Assembly (NCBI RefSeq): GCF_009759665.1
Contig: NZ_WQNE01000003.1
Span: 1-64,000, forward strand
Direction of reading: 5' to 3'
Length of the DNA: 64,000 bases
Origin: Bradyrhizobium cajani
Lineage (GTDB): Bacteria; Pseudomonadota; Alphaproteobacteria; Rhizobiales; Xanthobacteraceae
The notes below the pieces were generated by a model. It was not told where the DNA came from. It worked only from the letters and a program-made list of their open reading frames with translations, and did not search any database. Of this stretch, positions 33,711 through 41,639 are shown one piece after another. Numbering within the stretch: the stretch's first letter is position 1; the number at the start of each line of letters is the position of its first letter. The position numbers and the translations under genes were made by a program.

Positions 33711-33857
33711 CCTCTCCCCGCTTGCGGGGAGAGGCCGAAATTTGCGCGCCGCGCAAATTTCCGGGTGAGGGGGAGCCTCCGCGAGTCCAGATCCCAACCG
33801 TGCTTGCGGAGACGGCCCCTCACCCCACCCTCTCCCCGTAAGAACGGGGAGAGGGAG
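33711..33857. repeat. Composite palindromic repeat (CTCTCCCCGC family)
   Basis: CCTCTCCCCGCTTGCGGGGAGAGG, then CCGCGCAAATTTCC and a mirrored CCCCTCACCCCACCCTCTCC end. Same family as 10194-10340. Confidence 0.75.
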
Positions 33858-33984
33858 TGGTAGAGCGTGCACCGTGGTTAACCTCACCCCAATCGCCTTC
33901 GCATCCGCCGCATGGCGCATCCACGGCTCGTTACGCAATCGCGCCTATCGTTGCTCCCGGACTTTCCAAAAGGGGGGAATGACC

Positions 33985-34134
33985 ATGGGACATCGCACCC
34001 GGCCTACGGCCGCGAGCCAATTCGCGCCGGCCGATCTGTTACAGGGAATTCTGGTGGTGTCGTCGTTCGGGTTCTGGGCGGTGATGCTCGGCCTGATGCC
34101 GGTGCTGGCGTTTCGCGTCTGGCTGGTCGGCTGA
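33985..34134 (+). CDS. Tiny single-pass membrane protein A (49 aa)
   Basis: MGHRTRPTAASQ, then a hydrophobic stretch beginning FAPADLLQGILVV and ending VLAFRVWLVG. AGGGGGGA lies six bases upstream of ATG 33985. One long or two short membrane helices are possible. It resembles the next small gene (shared ADxL, then VMLGL/VILTL, P-V, F). Too short to place in a family; I believe it is real from the ribosome site, the host-like codons and the paralogue next to it. Confidence 0.6.
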   Translation: MGHRTRPTAASQFAPADLLQGILVVSSFGFWAVMLGLMPVLAFRVWLVG

Positions 34135-34265
34135 CACGCGGCGGGCCACGGATGGTTAACCCGTGGTAGCACCTGTGTTCAAATGCGCCGCCGGAAGCTG
34201 CGCGGAATCTTAAAACATCCCGTGTAGCGTTCACGCCCATAAGCGAAGAAATCGCGGGGGCGTTT

Positions 34266-34430
34266 GTGAATAGTCATAGCAAGGTGGCGTCGCATTACGA
34301 CGCTGGACAGCAGAGCTTTACCACCGAGCAGAACTTCACCACCGCGGACATTCTCTGGGCCGTCGGGATCTGGTCGGTGATCCTCACCCTGTCGCCGGTC
34401 ATCGTGTTCTACATGCTGATGGTGGCGTGA
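34266..34430 (+). CDS. Tiny single-pass membrane protein B (54 aa)
   Basis: GTG 34266 begins a 54-residue frame with a polar N-terminus rich in Ser, Thr and Gln (ending FTTADILWAVGIW) and a hydrophobic segment SVILTLSPVIVFYMLMV running to the stop. GGGGGCG precedes the start. The C-terminal half matches protein A in pattern. 131 bases separate the two genes. The role is unknown; a small membrane regulator or accessory subunit is possible. Confidence 0.6.
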   Translation: MNSHSKVASHYDAGQQSFTTEQNFTTADILWAVGIWSVILTLSPVIVFYMLMVA

Positions 34431-34442
34431 CCTTCATCTCGA

Positions 34443-34480
34443 GATTCCGGGTCTGGTCCTTCGGACCATCCCGGAATGAC
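34443..34480. repeat. Short palindromic repeat (ATTCCGGG family)
   Basis: ATTCCGGG / CCCGGAAT outer arms with an inner TGGTCC-TTC-GGACCA hairpin, immediately after the small gene B. Confidence 0.7.
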
Positions 34481-34498
34481 GAGTGAAGGCAGAAACGC

Positions 34499-34525
34499 AA
34501 AACGCGCGGACATCCGCGCGTTTTT
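34499..34525. terminator. Bidirectional terminator between small gene B and the ParA-like gene
   Basis: ACGCGCGG pairs with CCGCGCGT, with A residues before and T residues after, so it can serve both convergent genes. Confidence 0.75.
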
Positions 34526-34549
34526 CGTCCGGGGAAAAGAATGATGAAA

Positions 34550-35227
34550 TTACGCCGCCTGCTTGTGCATTGCGCCGGATGCCGACGCCGTGCCGCGAAT
34601 GGCCTTGACTGAACGCTCGATCGCCGCCCACAGCCTTGCAATTTCCTGGGCCGCGCGGCTCTCGGCCTGATATTCCCGCGCGCCTTCGCCGTGGCTCAGC
34701 GCCATCAGCAAATCCGAACGGTTGGTGATCTGGCCGCCCCACACCGGAGCACGGAATTTCGCCAGTGCCTCGCGGGCGATGGTGACGATCGGGCTTTCGG
34801 CCTCGTCGCGGCGCGCCGGCGCACCGTTGAGGACGACCGCGTAGGGCTTGCGCGCCGCGCGGCACATCTGGATGGTTTCCTGCACCGCGTTGACGTCGAA
34901 CACGCCGGGACGGGCCGGAATGATCACCATCGTCGCGTTCCTGATCGCGTCGTCGACGACGGCCGACAGGTTCGGCGGCGTGTCGATCAACACCCATTCA
35001 TATCCGTCGCGCTTGGCAGCGGAGACGATGCCGCTGACCGAGTTCACGGCAGCCTTGATCGGCGGTTCGTTGGTGCCACGCAGCTTGTGCCACAGCGTGA
35101 GCGAACCCTGCGGATCCGCGTCCACCAGCATGACCTGCTTGCTCGCCTTGATCTGCGCGGCGAGATGTGCAGCCAGGGTACTCTTGCCCGAGCCGCCTTT
35201 ACGCGATGCAAAAACAATAACGTTCAT
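34550..35227 (-). CDS. ParA/MinD-type ATPase (orphan)
   Basis: A 225-residue Walker-type ATPase. Deviant Walker A KGGSGKST (with the signature lysine) near residue 9, VMLVDADPQGSLTLWHK, and VLIDTPPN (Walker B region). ATG 35227 has GGAGG eight bases upstream. No parB or par site is near, so it is not an obvious chromosome or plasmid partition pair; orphan ParA proteins position other cargos such as flagella, chemoreceptors or storage granules. The C-terminal tail is long and ends MHKQAA. Confidence 0.85.
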   Translation of the reverse strand: MNVIVFASRKGGSGKSTLAAHLAAQIKASKQVMLVDADPQGSLTLWHKLRGTNEPPIKAAVNSVSGIVSAAKRDGYEWVLIDTPPNLSAVVDDAIRNATMVIIPARPGVFDVNAVQETIQMCRAARKPYAVVLNGAPARRDEAESPIVTIAREALAKFRAPVWGGQITNRSDLLMALSHGEGAREYQAESRAAQEIARLWAAIERSVKAIRGTASASGAMHKQAA

Positions 35228-35678
35228 ACGTTCGGCCTCCAGATTGACCCCGTGCCACGAAAATGAATCACCGCGCTGATTCGTGAAAGAAAAATTTATC
35301 GGGAGTTGCGTCGCAGTCACGAAATAACAAGAGGGTCTGGCTTTTGAGTCACACTCCTCCGCGCGAGGCCTGACACAAACCGCCATAAACACGCTGTCAC
35401 CCGCGCAAATCGTGCATTTTCCGGGCAGCAATGCGGGAAAAAGCGGAATGCAACCTCGCCGCGCAAACCGTATCGCGACTCTTTTCCGTCAACGTCGCCG
35501 CAACGGCTGCAAGCCGATGCGCGCCAAGGCGAACAAAAGGAGTCCGGTGGCTGTCGCGTGGCTAATGTCCGTCATCTTGACTCAAGGGGAACGGGCGAAG
35601 GCCTCGCGCAATCGGAGGACATCGCCGCCGCGGTCAATGGTCGTTCACGCACGCCTCAGAAGACGCGCGGAAATGCAA
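35228..35678. other. No gene seen
   Basis: Between the ParA-like gene and the Cys-rich gene there is no convincing reading frame. The open frames here are Arg-rich and lack family likeness. It must hold the ParA-like promoter. Confidence 0.5.
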
Positions 35679-35703
35679 ATGCCCGGGAGCAGCTCCCGGG
35701 CAT
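35679..35703. repeat. Perfect palindrome (ATGCCCGGG family)
   Basis: ATGCCCGGGAGC followed by its mirror; same core as 3902-3924. It may terminate the Cys-rich gene. Confidence 0.7.
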
Positions 35704-35733
35704 CACGGAGTGTTACGAAGGGAACGCGCGCGC

Positions 35734-36084
35734 TCAGCCCTCGCCGGATTTCTTCCTGCTCGCCTTCGCCGCCGGCTTGGCGCTCTTCTTGGCGGACTTG
35801 GGTGCAATGTTGGTCGGCTTGCCGGCGCGCCTCTCGCCGGGCTCGGGGCCGGGGCGGAAGAACACCCGGCACTGCGGCGAGAGCTGCGCCTTCTTCTTGA
35901 TCATGCAGGCGGTGATGGCGTCGACATTCGGAACGAACTCGCCGCACAGCCGCATCGCATCCGGCGAGCAGGCCTGCTGCTCTTCCTGCGTGTAGGCGAA
36001 GGCTGCGCCGGGATGGGCCAGGACGGCCAGCGCAAGCGAGAGGCTTGCAGCAGCCAGGAACTTGTTCAAGCGAGACGCCGGCAT
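35734..36084 (-). CDS. Secreted Cys-rich repeat-like protein
   Basis: A 116-residue protein: signal peptide (LNKFLAAASLSLALAVLAHPGAAFA, cut after AFA) then a short domain with C-x7-C...C...C spacing (QQACSPDAMRLCGEFVP ... ITACMIKKKAQLSPQC), which matches a single Golgi-apparatus-protein-1-type Cys-rich repeat. The tail is Lys/Ala-rich (KSAKKSAKPAAKASRKKSG) and probably disordered. Located in the periplasm or outside. ATG 36084 was chosen; a TTG four codons upstream is possible. Function unknown. Confidence 0.75.
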   Translation of the reverse strand: MPASRLNKFLAAASLSLALAVLAHPGAAFAYTQEEQQACSPDAMRLCGEFVPNVDAITACMIKKKAQLSPQCRVFFRPGPEPGERRAGKPTNIAPKSAKKSAKPAAKASRKKSGEG

Positions 36085-36214
36085 CGATCCCCCCAAATGT
36101 CGAACAGGAGGGAATAGTGGGTGAACGGGCGTTCGTTGGCAACGAGGGCAGATGCGAAAGCCGGGACGTGTGCGGTCTCGGCAACAGGGTGGGGGGCGTG
36201 CCGTTCACTTCGCT

Positions 36215-36314
36215 GTCGTCACCCGCGAAGGCGGGTGATCCAGTATTCCAGAGACGTCCATAGCTCCCCGAGAAGCCGCGGCGTACTGGATCCCCCGCAT
36301 GCGCGGGGGATGAC
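36215..36314. repeat. Palindromic repeat (GTCGTCACCCGCGAAGGCGGG family)
   Basis: GTCGTCACCCGCGAAGGCGGGTGATCCAGTA at one end and TACTGGATCCCCCGC...GGGGGATGAC at the other. Confidence 0.7.
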
Positions 36315-36567
36315 AGCTGTGCGTGGGGAAGGACCACGGCTAACCCTTTGGCAGAACTGGCGAGATCGGGGCAGGCTCGCAGCTTCCGCGCCCCTCCAAC
36401 AAAAACCGCGAAAACAACCCCATGCACAGTAGCCAAGTCCAGGCGCGGATTGCGCTTTACGGATTTTACGAAATACATTTGACCCGTCGGGCAAAACAGT
36501 GGCATGATGGCACGATCGAAAGCTGCGTGGGGTGGTCGGCCGATATCCCCGTGAGGTTGGGGGGCGC

Positions 36568-37512
36568 ATGGCCACCGTGTTGATCGTCGCGCCGGTGTTT
36601 GCGCTGATCGCGGCCGGCTATGCCGCGGTGCTGTTTCGCTTCGTCTCCGAGACCGCTCACAAGGGCATCAGCGAATTTGCCTTCAGCATCGCGATTCCCG
36701 CGCTGCTGTTCCGCACCATCGTCGTGTCGGAATTCTCCGATGTCAGCCCGTGGCGGATGTGGGGCGCCTATTACGGCGCGCTCGCCGTCACCTGGCTCGC
36801 GGCGCTGGCGCTCTCGGCCCTGCTGCGCAAGCGCCGCGGGGACAGCGAGGACGGCGTCGTGTTCGCGATCGGCTCGGTCTACGGCAACATCGTGATGCTC
36901 GGCATTCCCTTGACGCTCTCGGCGCTGGGCGTTGAGGCCGCAGGGCCAATGGCGCTGATCCTGTCGGTGAACACGCCGCTGCTCTGGCTCTGCGGCACGC
37001 TGCAAATGGAGCTCGTCGGCCGCAAGCACACCACATCGCCGCTGTCGATCATCCTGCCGGTGCTCGCAGATCTCGCCCGCAACCCGATCATGCTGGCGAT
37101 CGGCCTCGGCCTCTTCTGGCGCCTCACCGGCCTCGGCCTCACACCCGTCGTCGACAGGACCATCGAGCTGTTGGCGCAGGCGGGATCGCCGACGGCGCTG
37201 TTCGCGCTCGGCATCAACCTGTTCCGCTTCGAGGTGAAGGGCGAGAAGCTCGACATCGCCGTGATGAGCGCACTCAAGCTGCTGGCGATGCCGGCGGCCG
37301 CCTTCGTGCTGGCCAGGCTGCTGAACCTGCCGCCGTTAGCTGCCGGCGTCGCCGTGCTGTTCGCGGCGATGCCGACCGGCGCGAACGCATACATCTTCGC
37401 GGCGCAGTATCAGCGGCTGGTGAATCCGGTATCAGGCGCGGTGGCGCTGGGGACGCTGCTGGCGGCGGTGACGTTGCCGGTGGTGGTGGTTGTGGTGGCG
37501 GGGGTGAGGTAG
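36568..37512 (+). CDS. AEC-family transporter (auxin efflux carrier type)
   Basis: A 314-residue membrane protein with about ten hydrophobic helices in two halves: MATVLIVAPVFALIAAGYAAV, SIAIPALLFRTIV, GSVYGNIVMLGIPLTL, and ALFALGINLFRFEVKG, with PTGANAYIFAAQY near the end. Family members carry organic acids such as malate or malonate. Start at ATG 36568. TTGACC and CATGAT (18-base spacer) near 36480-36510 may be its promoter. Its 3' end is repeated, decayed, twice within the next 2.3 kb. Confidence 0.88.
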   Translation: MATVLIVAPVFALIAAGYAAVLFRFVSETAHKGISEFAFSIAIPALLFRTIVVSEFSDVSPWRMWGAYYGALAVTWLAALALSALLRKRRGDSEDGVVFAIGSVYGNIVMLGIPLTLSALGVEAAGPMALILSVNTPLLWLCGTLQMELVGRKHTTSPLSIILPVLADLARNPIMLAIGLGLFWRLTGLGLTPVVDRTIELLAQAGSPTALFALGINLFRFEVKGEKLDIAVMSALKLLAMPAAAFVLARLLNLPPLAAGVAVLFAAMPTGANAYIFAAQYQRLVNPVSGAVALGTLLAAVTLPVVVVVVAGVR

Positions 37513-37594
37513 GCAGCTCGTCTTCGCGCCAGCAGTTGCAGCTCCAGCGGGGGCCATTCAACACGTATGAATAGCCCCCTGCATAGGAACACTC

Positions 37595-38842
37595 CTACTG
37601 CTTCGGATCAGCTCGCGCTTCCAGCCCGCGAAGCTGTGTCCTGACGGTCAAATCACCGATCTTCCTGCCCATGTCCTTTCCGACCTCCGCCGAGAAACGG
37701 TAATGGAAGCCGGCATAGATGCGCGCATTTGCGACCTCGTCGCTATAATCCTGAATCTTGGACCACTTGCGAGTCACCCCTGGCGCAGTCGGACTGATCA
37801 TCGACAACTCTATTTCGTCCGCGGCGATGGACCGGAGAACCGTAGAAACCGACGCCGATATGATGCAGTGGGCGCAGGGGTATTCGGGATGCATCGGCGT
37901 TTCACCCAGCGGCAACCAGGACGCTTCGCGTGTTGTCATCGGGTTGTGCGTGATGTCCGCATTGCGTATGGCCGTCATTGGCCGCCAGAAATTGTAATGA
38001 TACTTCGCGTCAAAGACGGCAACGATTGCGTCGTTCGCGGCGATCTCGGCAAGGGCAAAGAGACGAGCGCAGTCAACGACGTCCATGTGCTTGGCCGAAG
38101 CGACTTGCCGGACGATTGGATTGAAGCTGGGAGGCCCGACCAGAAACCAGAATCGTCCGATCGCCGTCTGCTCTGCTGTTCGGGTGGTGCTGTTGCGAGC
38201 ACCGACCTCCCGAATTTCGTTGACGTCTTTGGTCCAGGTCTCGGAATCAAGCGCCGGTGGCGGCGCTGGACGGAATTGTGAGACCGACGTCATGACCCAA
38301 GGCGACGTTGCTCCAGCCGTCGTGGCGATCGGCACCACGGTCGGCACATAGACACCCGGGGCAGTATAGGGCCGATAAGTCTCCTGAGCGTCGCTGCCGT
38401 CATCCTTTCGCAACGCGATCACGCCGGAAGCGGCAATCTTTCCAAGCTCAATTCCATTCGCCTTTCCGTCCGAATCTTGGATACCGGAAAGCGATGCAAG
38501 CAATGCGGCATCAAGAGCAGATTTCTGGTCCGGATAGATCGTCAGAAGAATGTTGTAAGCCGCAGTCGCCGCTGCGGCTTCCTTGGACGTAGAGCGGTCT
38601 GCCACGAGATCCAGCTTGTAGGGCGTGTAGCGTCTTTCGATCGCATTGACGGCCTCGAACATGGCAACGTGCAGCATCGACATCGTCCGGGCCTGTGGCA
38701 CGGGCAGGACCTTCTTTTCAGCGGCAATCGCATCCGCTTTCGCATTCCAGTCCATGATGACATCGGCACGCGCAGTGCCGACGCAAACTGCGAGAGCGGC
38801 GATGATCAGGAATGGAGATTTCGTTGCAAGAAACGTCTTCAT
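37595..38842 (-). CDS. Vanadium haloperoxidase-like (PAP2 superfamily) secreted protein
   Basis: A 415-residue protein with an N-terminal signal peptide (FLIIAALAVCVGTARA). The PAP2/vanadium haloperoxidase pattern is complete in spacing: K-x6-R in AKYHYNFWRP, the second part EYPCAHCI, and R...H in ARIYAGFHYRFSAEVG. In the second part the usual Ser-Gly-His is Cys-Ala-His, so the vanadate pocket is altered; activity may be phosphatase, peroxidase or neither. ATG 38842 has GAGGAG seven bases upstream. GC content is lower than the flanking genes and it sits between copies of the AEC 3' end, suggesting insertion. Confidence 0.85.
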   Translation of the reverse strand: MKTFLATKSPFLIIAALAVCVGTARADVIMDWNAKADAIAAEKKVLPVPQARTMSMLHVAMFEAVNAIERRYTPYKLDLVADRSTSKEAAAATAAYNILLTIYPDQKSALDAALLASLSGIQDSDGKANGIELGKIAASGVIALRKDDGSDAQETYRPYTAPGVYVPTVVPIATTAGATSPWVMTSVSQFRPAPPPALDSETWTKDVNEIREVGARNSTTRTAEQTAIGRFWFLVGPPSFNPIVRQVASAKHMDVVDCARLFALAEIAANDAIVAVFDAKYHYNFWRPMTAIRNADITHNPMTTREASWLPLGETPMHPEYPCAHCIISASVSTVLRSIAADEIELSMISPTAPGVTRKWSKIQDYSDEVANARIYAGFHYRFSAEVGKDMGRKIGDLTVRTQLRGLEARADPKQ

Positions 38843-39078
38843 CTTCATGCTCCTCTTGTCAACAGAGAGCGACACCTTGTACGGACGGGCCGCGCAAGAA
38901 CATGGAAGTGCAGAACGATGTTAAGATCGCAGCGAGCCGGCTGCTGTGAAACACCTTACACTCGTCATTGCTTTCGTCGTAAAAAGTCTGAAGCGGCAAT
39001 CCAAAGAGTAAGATCGATTGCCTTACCTGATGCGCGGCCCGCTACCTCGGCAGTCTCGTACACCGATCTCATCCTTGA
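38843..39078. other. No gene seen
   Basis: The region upstream of the haloperoxidase-like gene; no box pair stands out. AT-richer than average. A decayed AEC fragment begins at 39079. Confidence 0.45.
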
Positions 39079-39238
39079 CGCGGGCAGGATCGCCGACGGC
39101 GCTGAGCTCGGCATCAACCTGTTCAGCTTCGAGGTGAAGGGCGAGAAGCTCGGAATCCTCGTGATGTGCGCGCTCAAGCTGCTGGCGGCGGCGACGTTGC
39201 CGGTGGTGGTGCTGATGGTGATGGCGAGGTCGAAATAG
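39079..39238 (+). pseudogene. Decayed copy of the AEC transporter 3' region
   Basis: GATCGCCGACGGCGCTG and then GGCATCAACCTGTTC-GCTTCGAGGTGAAGGGCGAGAAGCTC follow the AEC gene at 37185-37255 closely. After CTCAAGCTGCTGGC the match jumps to the end of the gene (ACGTTGCCGGTGGTGGT), so an inner part is deleted. In frame it still reads GINLFSFEVKGEKLGILVMCALKLL then AAATLPVVV. No start and no N-terminal half. Confidence 0.8.
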
Positions 39239-39347
39239 CTCCGCAGATCCCGCGCCATCTGCTCGGCGCTCCCGAGCGTCTGCCACTCGATAGCCATTTT
39301 GGTCTGGCTCAACTCAAGCTGGATACCCGTCGAGATGGTGGACCTGA

Positions 39348-39683
39348 TTGATCACCCCGGGCAAATATTCCGTCTGGTTCAAAACGCCGGTTGGCGAAGG
39401 CGCCGGGGTCGTCGAGTTCGCACCCGACGGAAAACTGAGCGGCGGCGATTCCACGTTTGCCTATGCGGGACATTGGACGCAGGAAGGCGGGCACTTCAAA
39501 GCCAGTCTTTCCGCCCGCCGCGTGACGCCGGGACCGCCCGGTGTGTTCGGATTGGATGAGATCGACATCGTCGTGTCGGGCCGCTCGGTCGATGGCTCAT
39601 CCACATCCTGCACGGGCTTTGCAAAACAATCGCCCGGCTTGAAGCTGGAAGCGGAGCTTGTTCGGATTGTGGACGGTGATTGA
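39348..39683 (+). CDS. GrlR-family small protein
   Basis: A 111-residue protein resembling the GrlR family (PF16518), named after a virulence regulator but mostly uncharacterised. The pattern is clear: GKYSVWFKTPVGEGAGVVEF, DGKLSGGDSTFAYAGHW and GLDEIDIVVSGRS. Start assigned to TTG 39348 because the conserved N-terminus begins two codons later and no ATG fits. It lies between two decayed AEC 3' fragments, an arrangement suggesting insertion or duplication. Confidence 0.72.
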   Translation: MITPGKYSVWFKTPVGEGAGVVEFAPDGKLSGGDSTFAYAGHWTQEGGHFKASLSARRVTPGPPGVFGLDEIDIVVSGRSVDGSSTSCTGFAKQSPGLKLEAELVRIVDGD

Positions 39684-39687
39684 GGAG

Positions 39688-39758
39688 AGGCGCTGGGACG
39701 CTGCTGCCGGCGATGACGTTGCCGGTGATGGTGGATGATGCGGGTCAGGTAGTTCGTC
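39688..39758 (+). pseudogene. Second decayed copy of the AEC transporter 3' end
   Basis: GGCGCTGGGACGCTGCTG, GACGTTGCCGGTG-TGGTGG and GGGT-AGGTAG-TCGTC follow the end of the AEC gene and the bases just after it (37438-37522). About 70 bases only. Its end overlaps the stop of the RES gene on the other strand. Confidence 0.7.
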
Positions 39759-40227
39759 CTGTCCTTTGCCCGAACAGGCGCATGTCATGGGGATAGCGCG
39801 CGACGTGCCACACGCGGATGCGCGCGGCGTCCTTGTGTCTCGGATTGACCATATAATAGTTTTGCGCGAACGGCACGATGACCGATGGCACCGACACGAT
39901 CGCCGTGCGCGCATCAGCGAACCAGGGCCGCAGCAGATCGCGTGTCACCCTGGGATCGTCAGCCCAATCCGGCGATATGTTCTCGATGTCGCTCAAGTTC
40001 ACCGTTTCGACGGCGAGGTCATCAGGCACATCGATGCCGAGCAGTTGATAGCTGGTGGGCAGGTCCTCGAGATCGATTTCCAGATGGACCATCACTTCGA
40101 GCAGCGCCGACGCCGGATGATCCGCGGCATAGACTGCGTGGCGGCCGCGATCGTGCCAGCGGCCGTCGGCCTTCAGGCCGCCAACGCCAGACAGATCGTC
40201 GAAATTGGAGATCCGCCAGATCCTCAC
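39745..40227 (-). CDS. RES-domain toxin
   Basis: A 160-residue toxin of the RES family (PF08808), which destroys NAD or ADP-ribosylates targets (family knowledge). Core: MRIWRISNFDDLSGVGGLKADGRWHDRGRHAVYAADHPASALLEV, containing the conserved Arg, Tyr and Glu of the active site, and PFAQNYYMVNPRH near the end. It follows its Xre/MbcA-type antitoxin with an eight-base gap. The order antitoxin-toxin is the normal one. Confidence 0.9.
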   Translation of the reverse strand: MRIWRISNFDDLSGVGGLKADGRWHDRGRHAVYAADHPASALLEVMVHLEIDLEDLPTSYQLLGIDVPDDLAVETVNLSDIENISPDWADDPRVTRDLLRPWFADARTAIVSVPSVIVPFAQNYYMVNPRHKDAARIRVWHVARYPHDMRLFGQRTGRTT

Positions 40228-40235
40228 GCCAAATC

Positions 40236-40898
40236 CTAAGCAAGGATGCCATGATCGATCCGGTGCAACATCTCCTCGACGACTCGCGCGCCCGCCTCCG
40301 TCGCGAGGTAAGCCAGCGGCGTTTCCCCGCGAAGCAGCTTCTTCGGCTTGCGCAGCCAGCGGTGCGCCTTCGCGGCCTCGCCGAACACGTTCGCGGCCAG
40401 CCGGTCGATCCGCGCCAGCCGCACCGCCTTGTCGGTCTCCTCGATCGTCAGCGGCTCGCCATCCGACAGCCGCCGCGCCAGCGTGCGCTTGGGCACGACG
40501 AGCGCGAAGATTTCGTCGTCGCTGTAATGGGCGAGCCGCTTAAGCGCGGCAGGCTCGATGCGAAACAGACGATTGGCGTCGATGACGACATTGAACAGTT
40601 CGGCCGGCGGAAGCGATTCATCTGCCGCGCTCGTGCCGCGCCCGAGCGAAGGCGCATCGGTGACGGTGGAGAGGCCGGTGACAGCATCGAAGTGTCCGCG
40701 AACGACGACCGCGCCGGCTTGCGGGTGGTAGGTCTGGTCCGGCTCGGCGGCCGACAGGCGTTCAGGATGGTCCGGCCGCTGAAGAAGGGCCGACGCCGTT
40801 GTCGGCTTGATTCGCTTGTTGCTCCGCGAGCCGGGGGCACGACGCTGCCGCGAAGCGATTGAACCAACGCCTTTGCGAGTACGTGCATTCTTTGCCAT
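40236..40898 (-). CDS. Xre/MbcA/ParS-type antitoxin
   Basis: A 220-residue protein; the C-terminal 130 residues match the DUF2384-type antitoxin of RES-Xre pairs: EIFALVVPKRTLARRLSDGEPLTIEETDKAVRLARIDRLAANVFGEAAKAHRWLRKPKKLLRGETPLAYL. The phrase RWLRKP...L.G..P is the family signature for toxin contact. The N-terminal 90 residues are long, basic and Pro/Thr-rich, unusual for the family. It is the first gene of the pair. Confidence 0.88.
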   Translation of the reverse strand: MAKNARTRKGVGSIASRQRRAPGSRSNKRIKPTTASALLQRPDHPERLSAAEPDQTYHPQAGAVVVRGHFDAVTGLSTVTDAPSLGRGTSAADESLPPAELFNVVIDANRLFRIEPAALKRLAHYSDDEIFALVVPKRTLARRLSDGEPLTIEETDKAVRLARIDRLAANVFGEAAKAHRWLRKPKKLLRGETPLAYLATEAGARVVEEMLHRIDHGILA

Positions 40899-41134
40899 CG
40901 GAGCCTGCCTCAGCGCTCTTGCGCCAAATGCCTAAAACCGTAAGCCAAGTGGCATTTGAGCACATGGGCGGGTCGCTTCAAGCACAAAGCCGAGAGATCG
41001 AGGACGTTCGCAGTGGATGTGCAGTAGTCCGGCCGCGCAAGCGCTTCACTTTCGAGGATTGTCCATAGCGACTCGGCTGCAGCATAGTTGCTTGAGGTCA
41101 GGCCTTGTTTAACAAGCTGCTGATCTGGGAGTGC

Positions 41135-41211
41135 TGGTACAGTTGGGTGGGCTCGAACCACCGACCTCCTGTTCCACAGACAGGCGCTCTAACCAACTGA
41201 GCTACAACTGC
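41135..41211 (-). tRNA. tRNA-His (anticodon GTG)
   Basis: 77 bases including encoded CCA. Anticodon loop CTGTGGA gives GTG (His). The acceptor starts GCAGTTG and pairs with CAACTGT: G1.U72, with A73 and no extra G-1. D-arm AGCTCAGTTGGTTAGAGC and T-arm GGTTCGAGCCC are standard. The G1.U72/A73 form without G-1 is the known alphaproteobacterial type. Confidence 0.95.
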
Positions 41212-41440
41212 ATCCTGGCGAGCCGCCCTCAAGGGCTGCCTGAAAAGGCGATTGCCGAGGGGGCTGGACGGGGCGGAAACTAGGTGCAACGGCCCCGTTT
41301 GGCAAGGCCGCAATGGGGCGAAAAACCGGGGTAAATCACCCTCAACACGATGAAATCGCTTGATGGCGACGATGAGGGGTGTGCGCTTCCTCACCTGCCT
41401 ACGGGCGGGGCAATCGCATTTGAAGACCGTTTCTCCGCGG

Positions 41441-41575
41441 CCATCCTTCGAGACGCCCGCCTTTGGCGGGCCCTCAGGATGAGGGCGGAGTGCGCGGCAG
41501 CAATTTCGACAGGTGAAGGCGCCGCTTAGCCTCATCCTGAGGAGACCGCGAAGCGGTCGTCCCGAAGGACGAGGC
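41441..41575. repeat. Composite palindromic repeat (CATCCTTCGAGACGCCCGC family)
   Basis: CCATCCTTCGAGACGCCCGCC at one end and GTCGTCCCGAAGGACGAGG at the other, with CTCAGGATGAG and CTCATCCTGAGG inside. Near-copy at 42511-42650, short relative at 54410-54456. Confidence 0.85.
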
Positions 41576-41639
41576 GTGCGCTCAGGCCGCCACAAAAAGT
41601 CAAATGCGATAACCCTGCACGTAAAAGGGAAACTCCCCG

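Noticed and set aside
34550..35227. Plasmid or integrated-element partition locus
   Set aside because: Only a ParA-type gene is present; no ParB, replication initiator or integrase lies near.
38477..39238. 253-codon frame across the haloperoxidase upstream region
   Set aside because: It is antisense to the haloperoxidase-like gene at its start and runs into the decayed AEC fragment; only the last part has homology, so it is called a pseudogene remnant.
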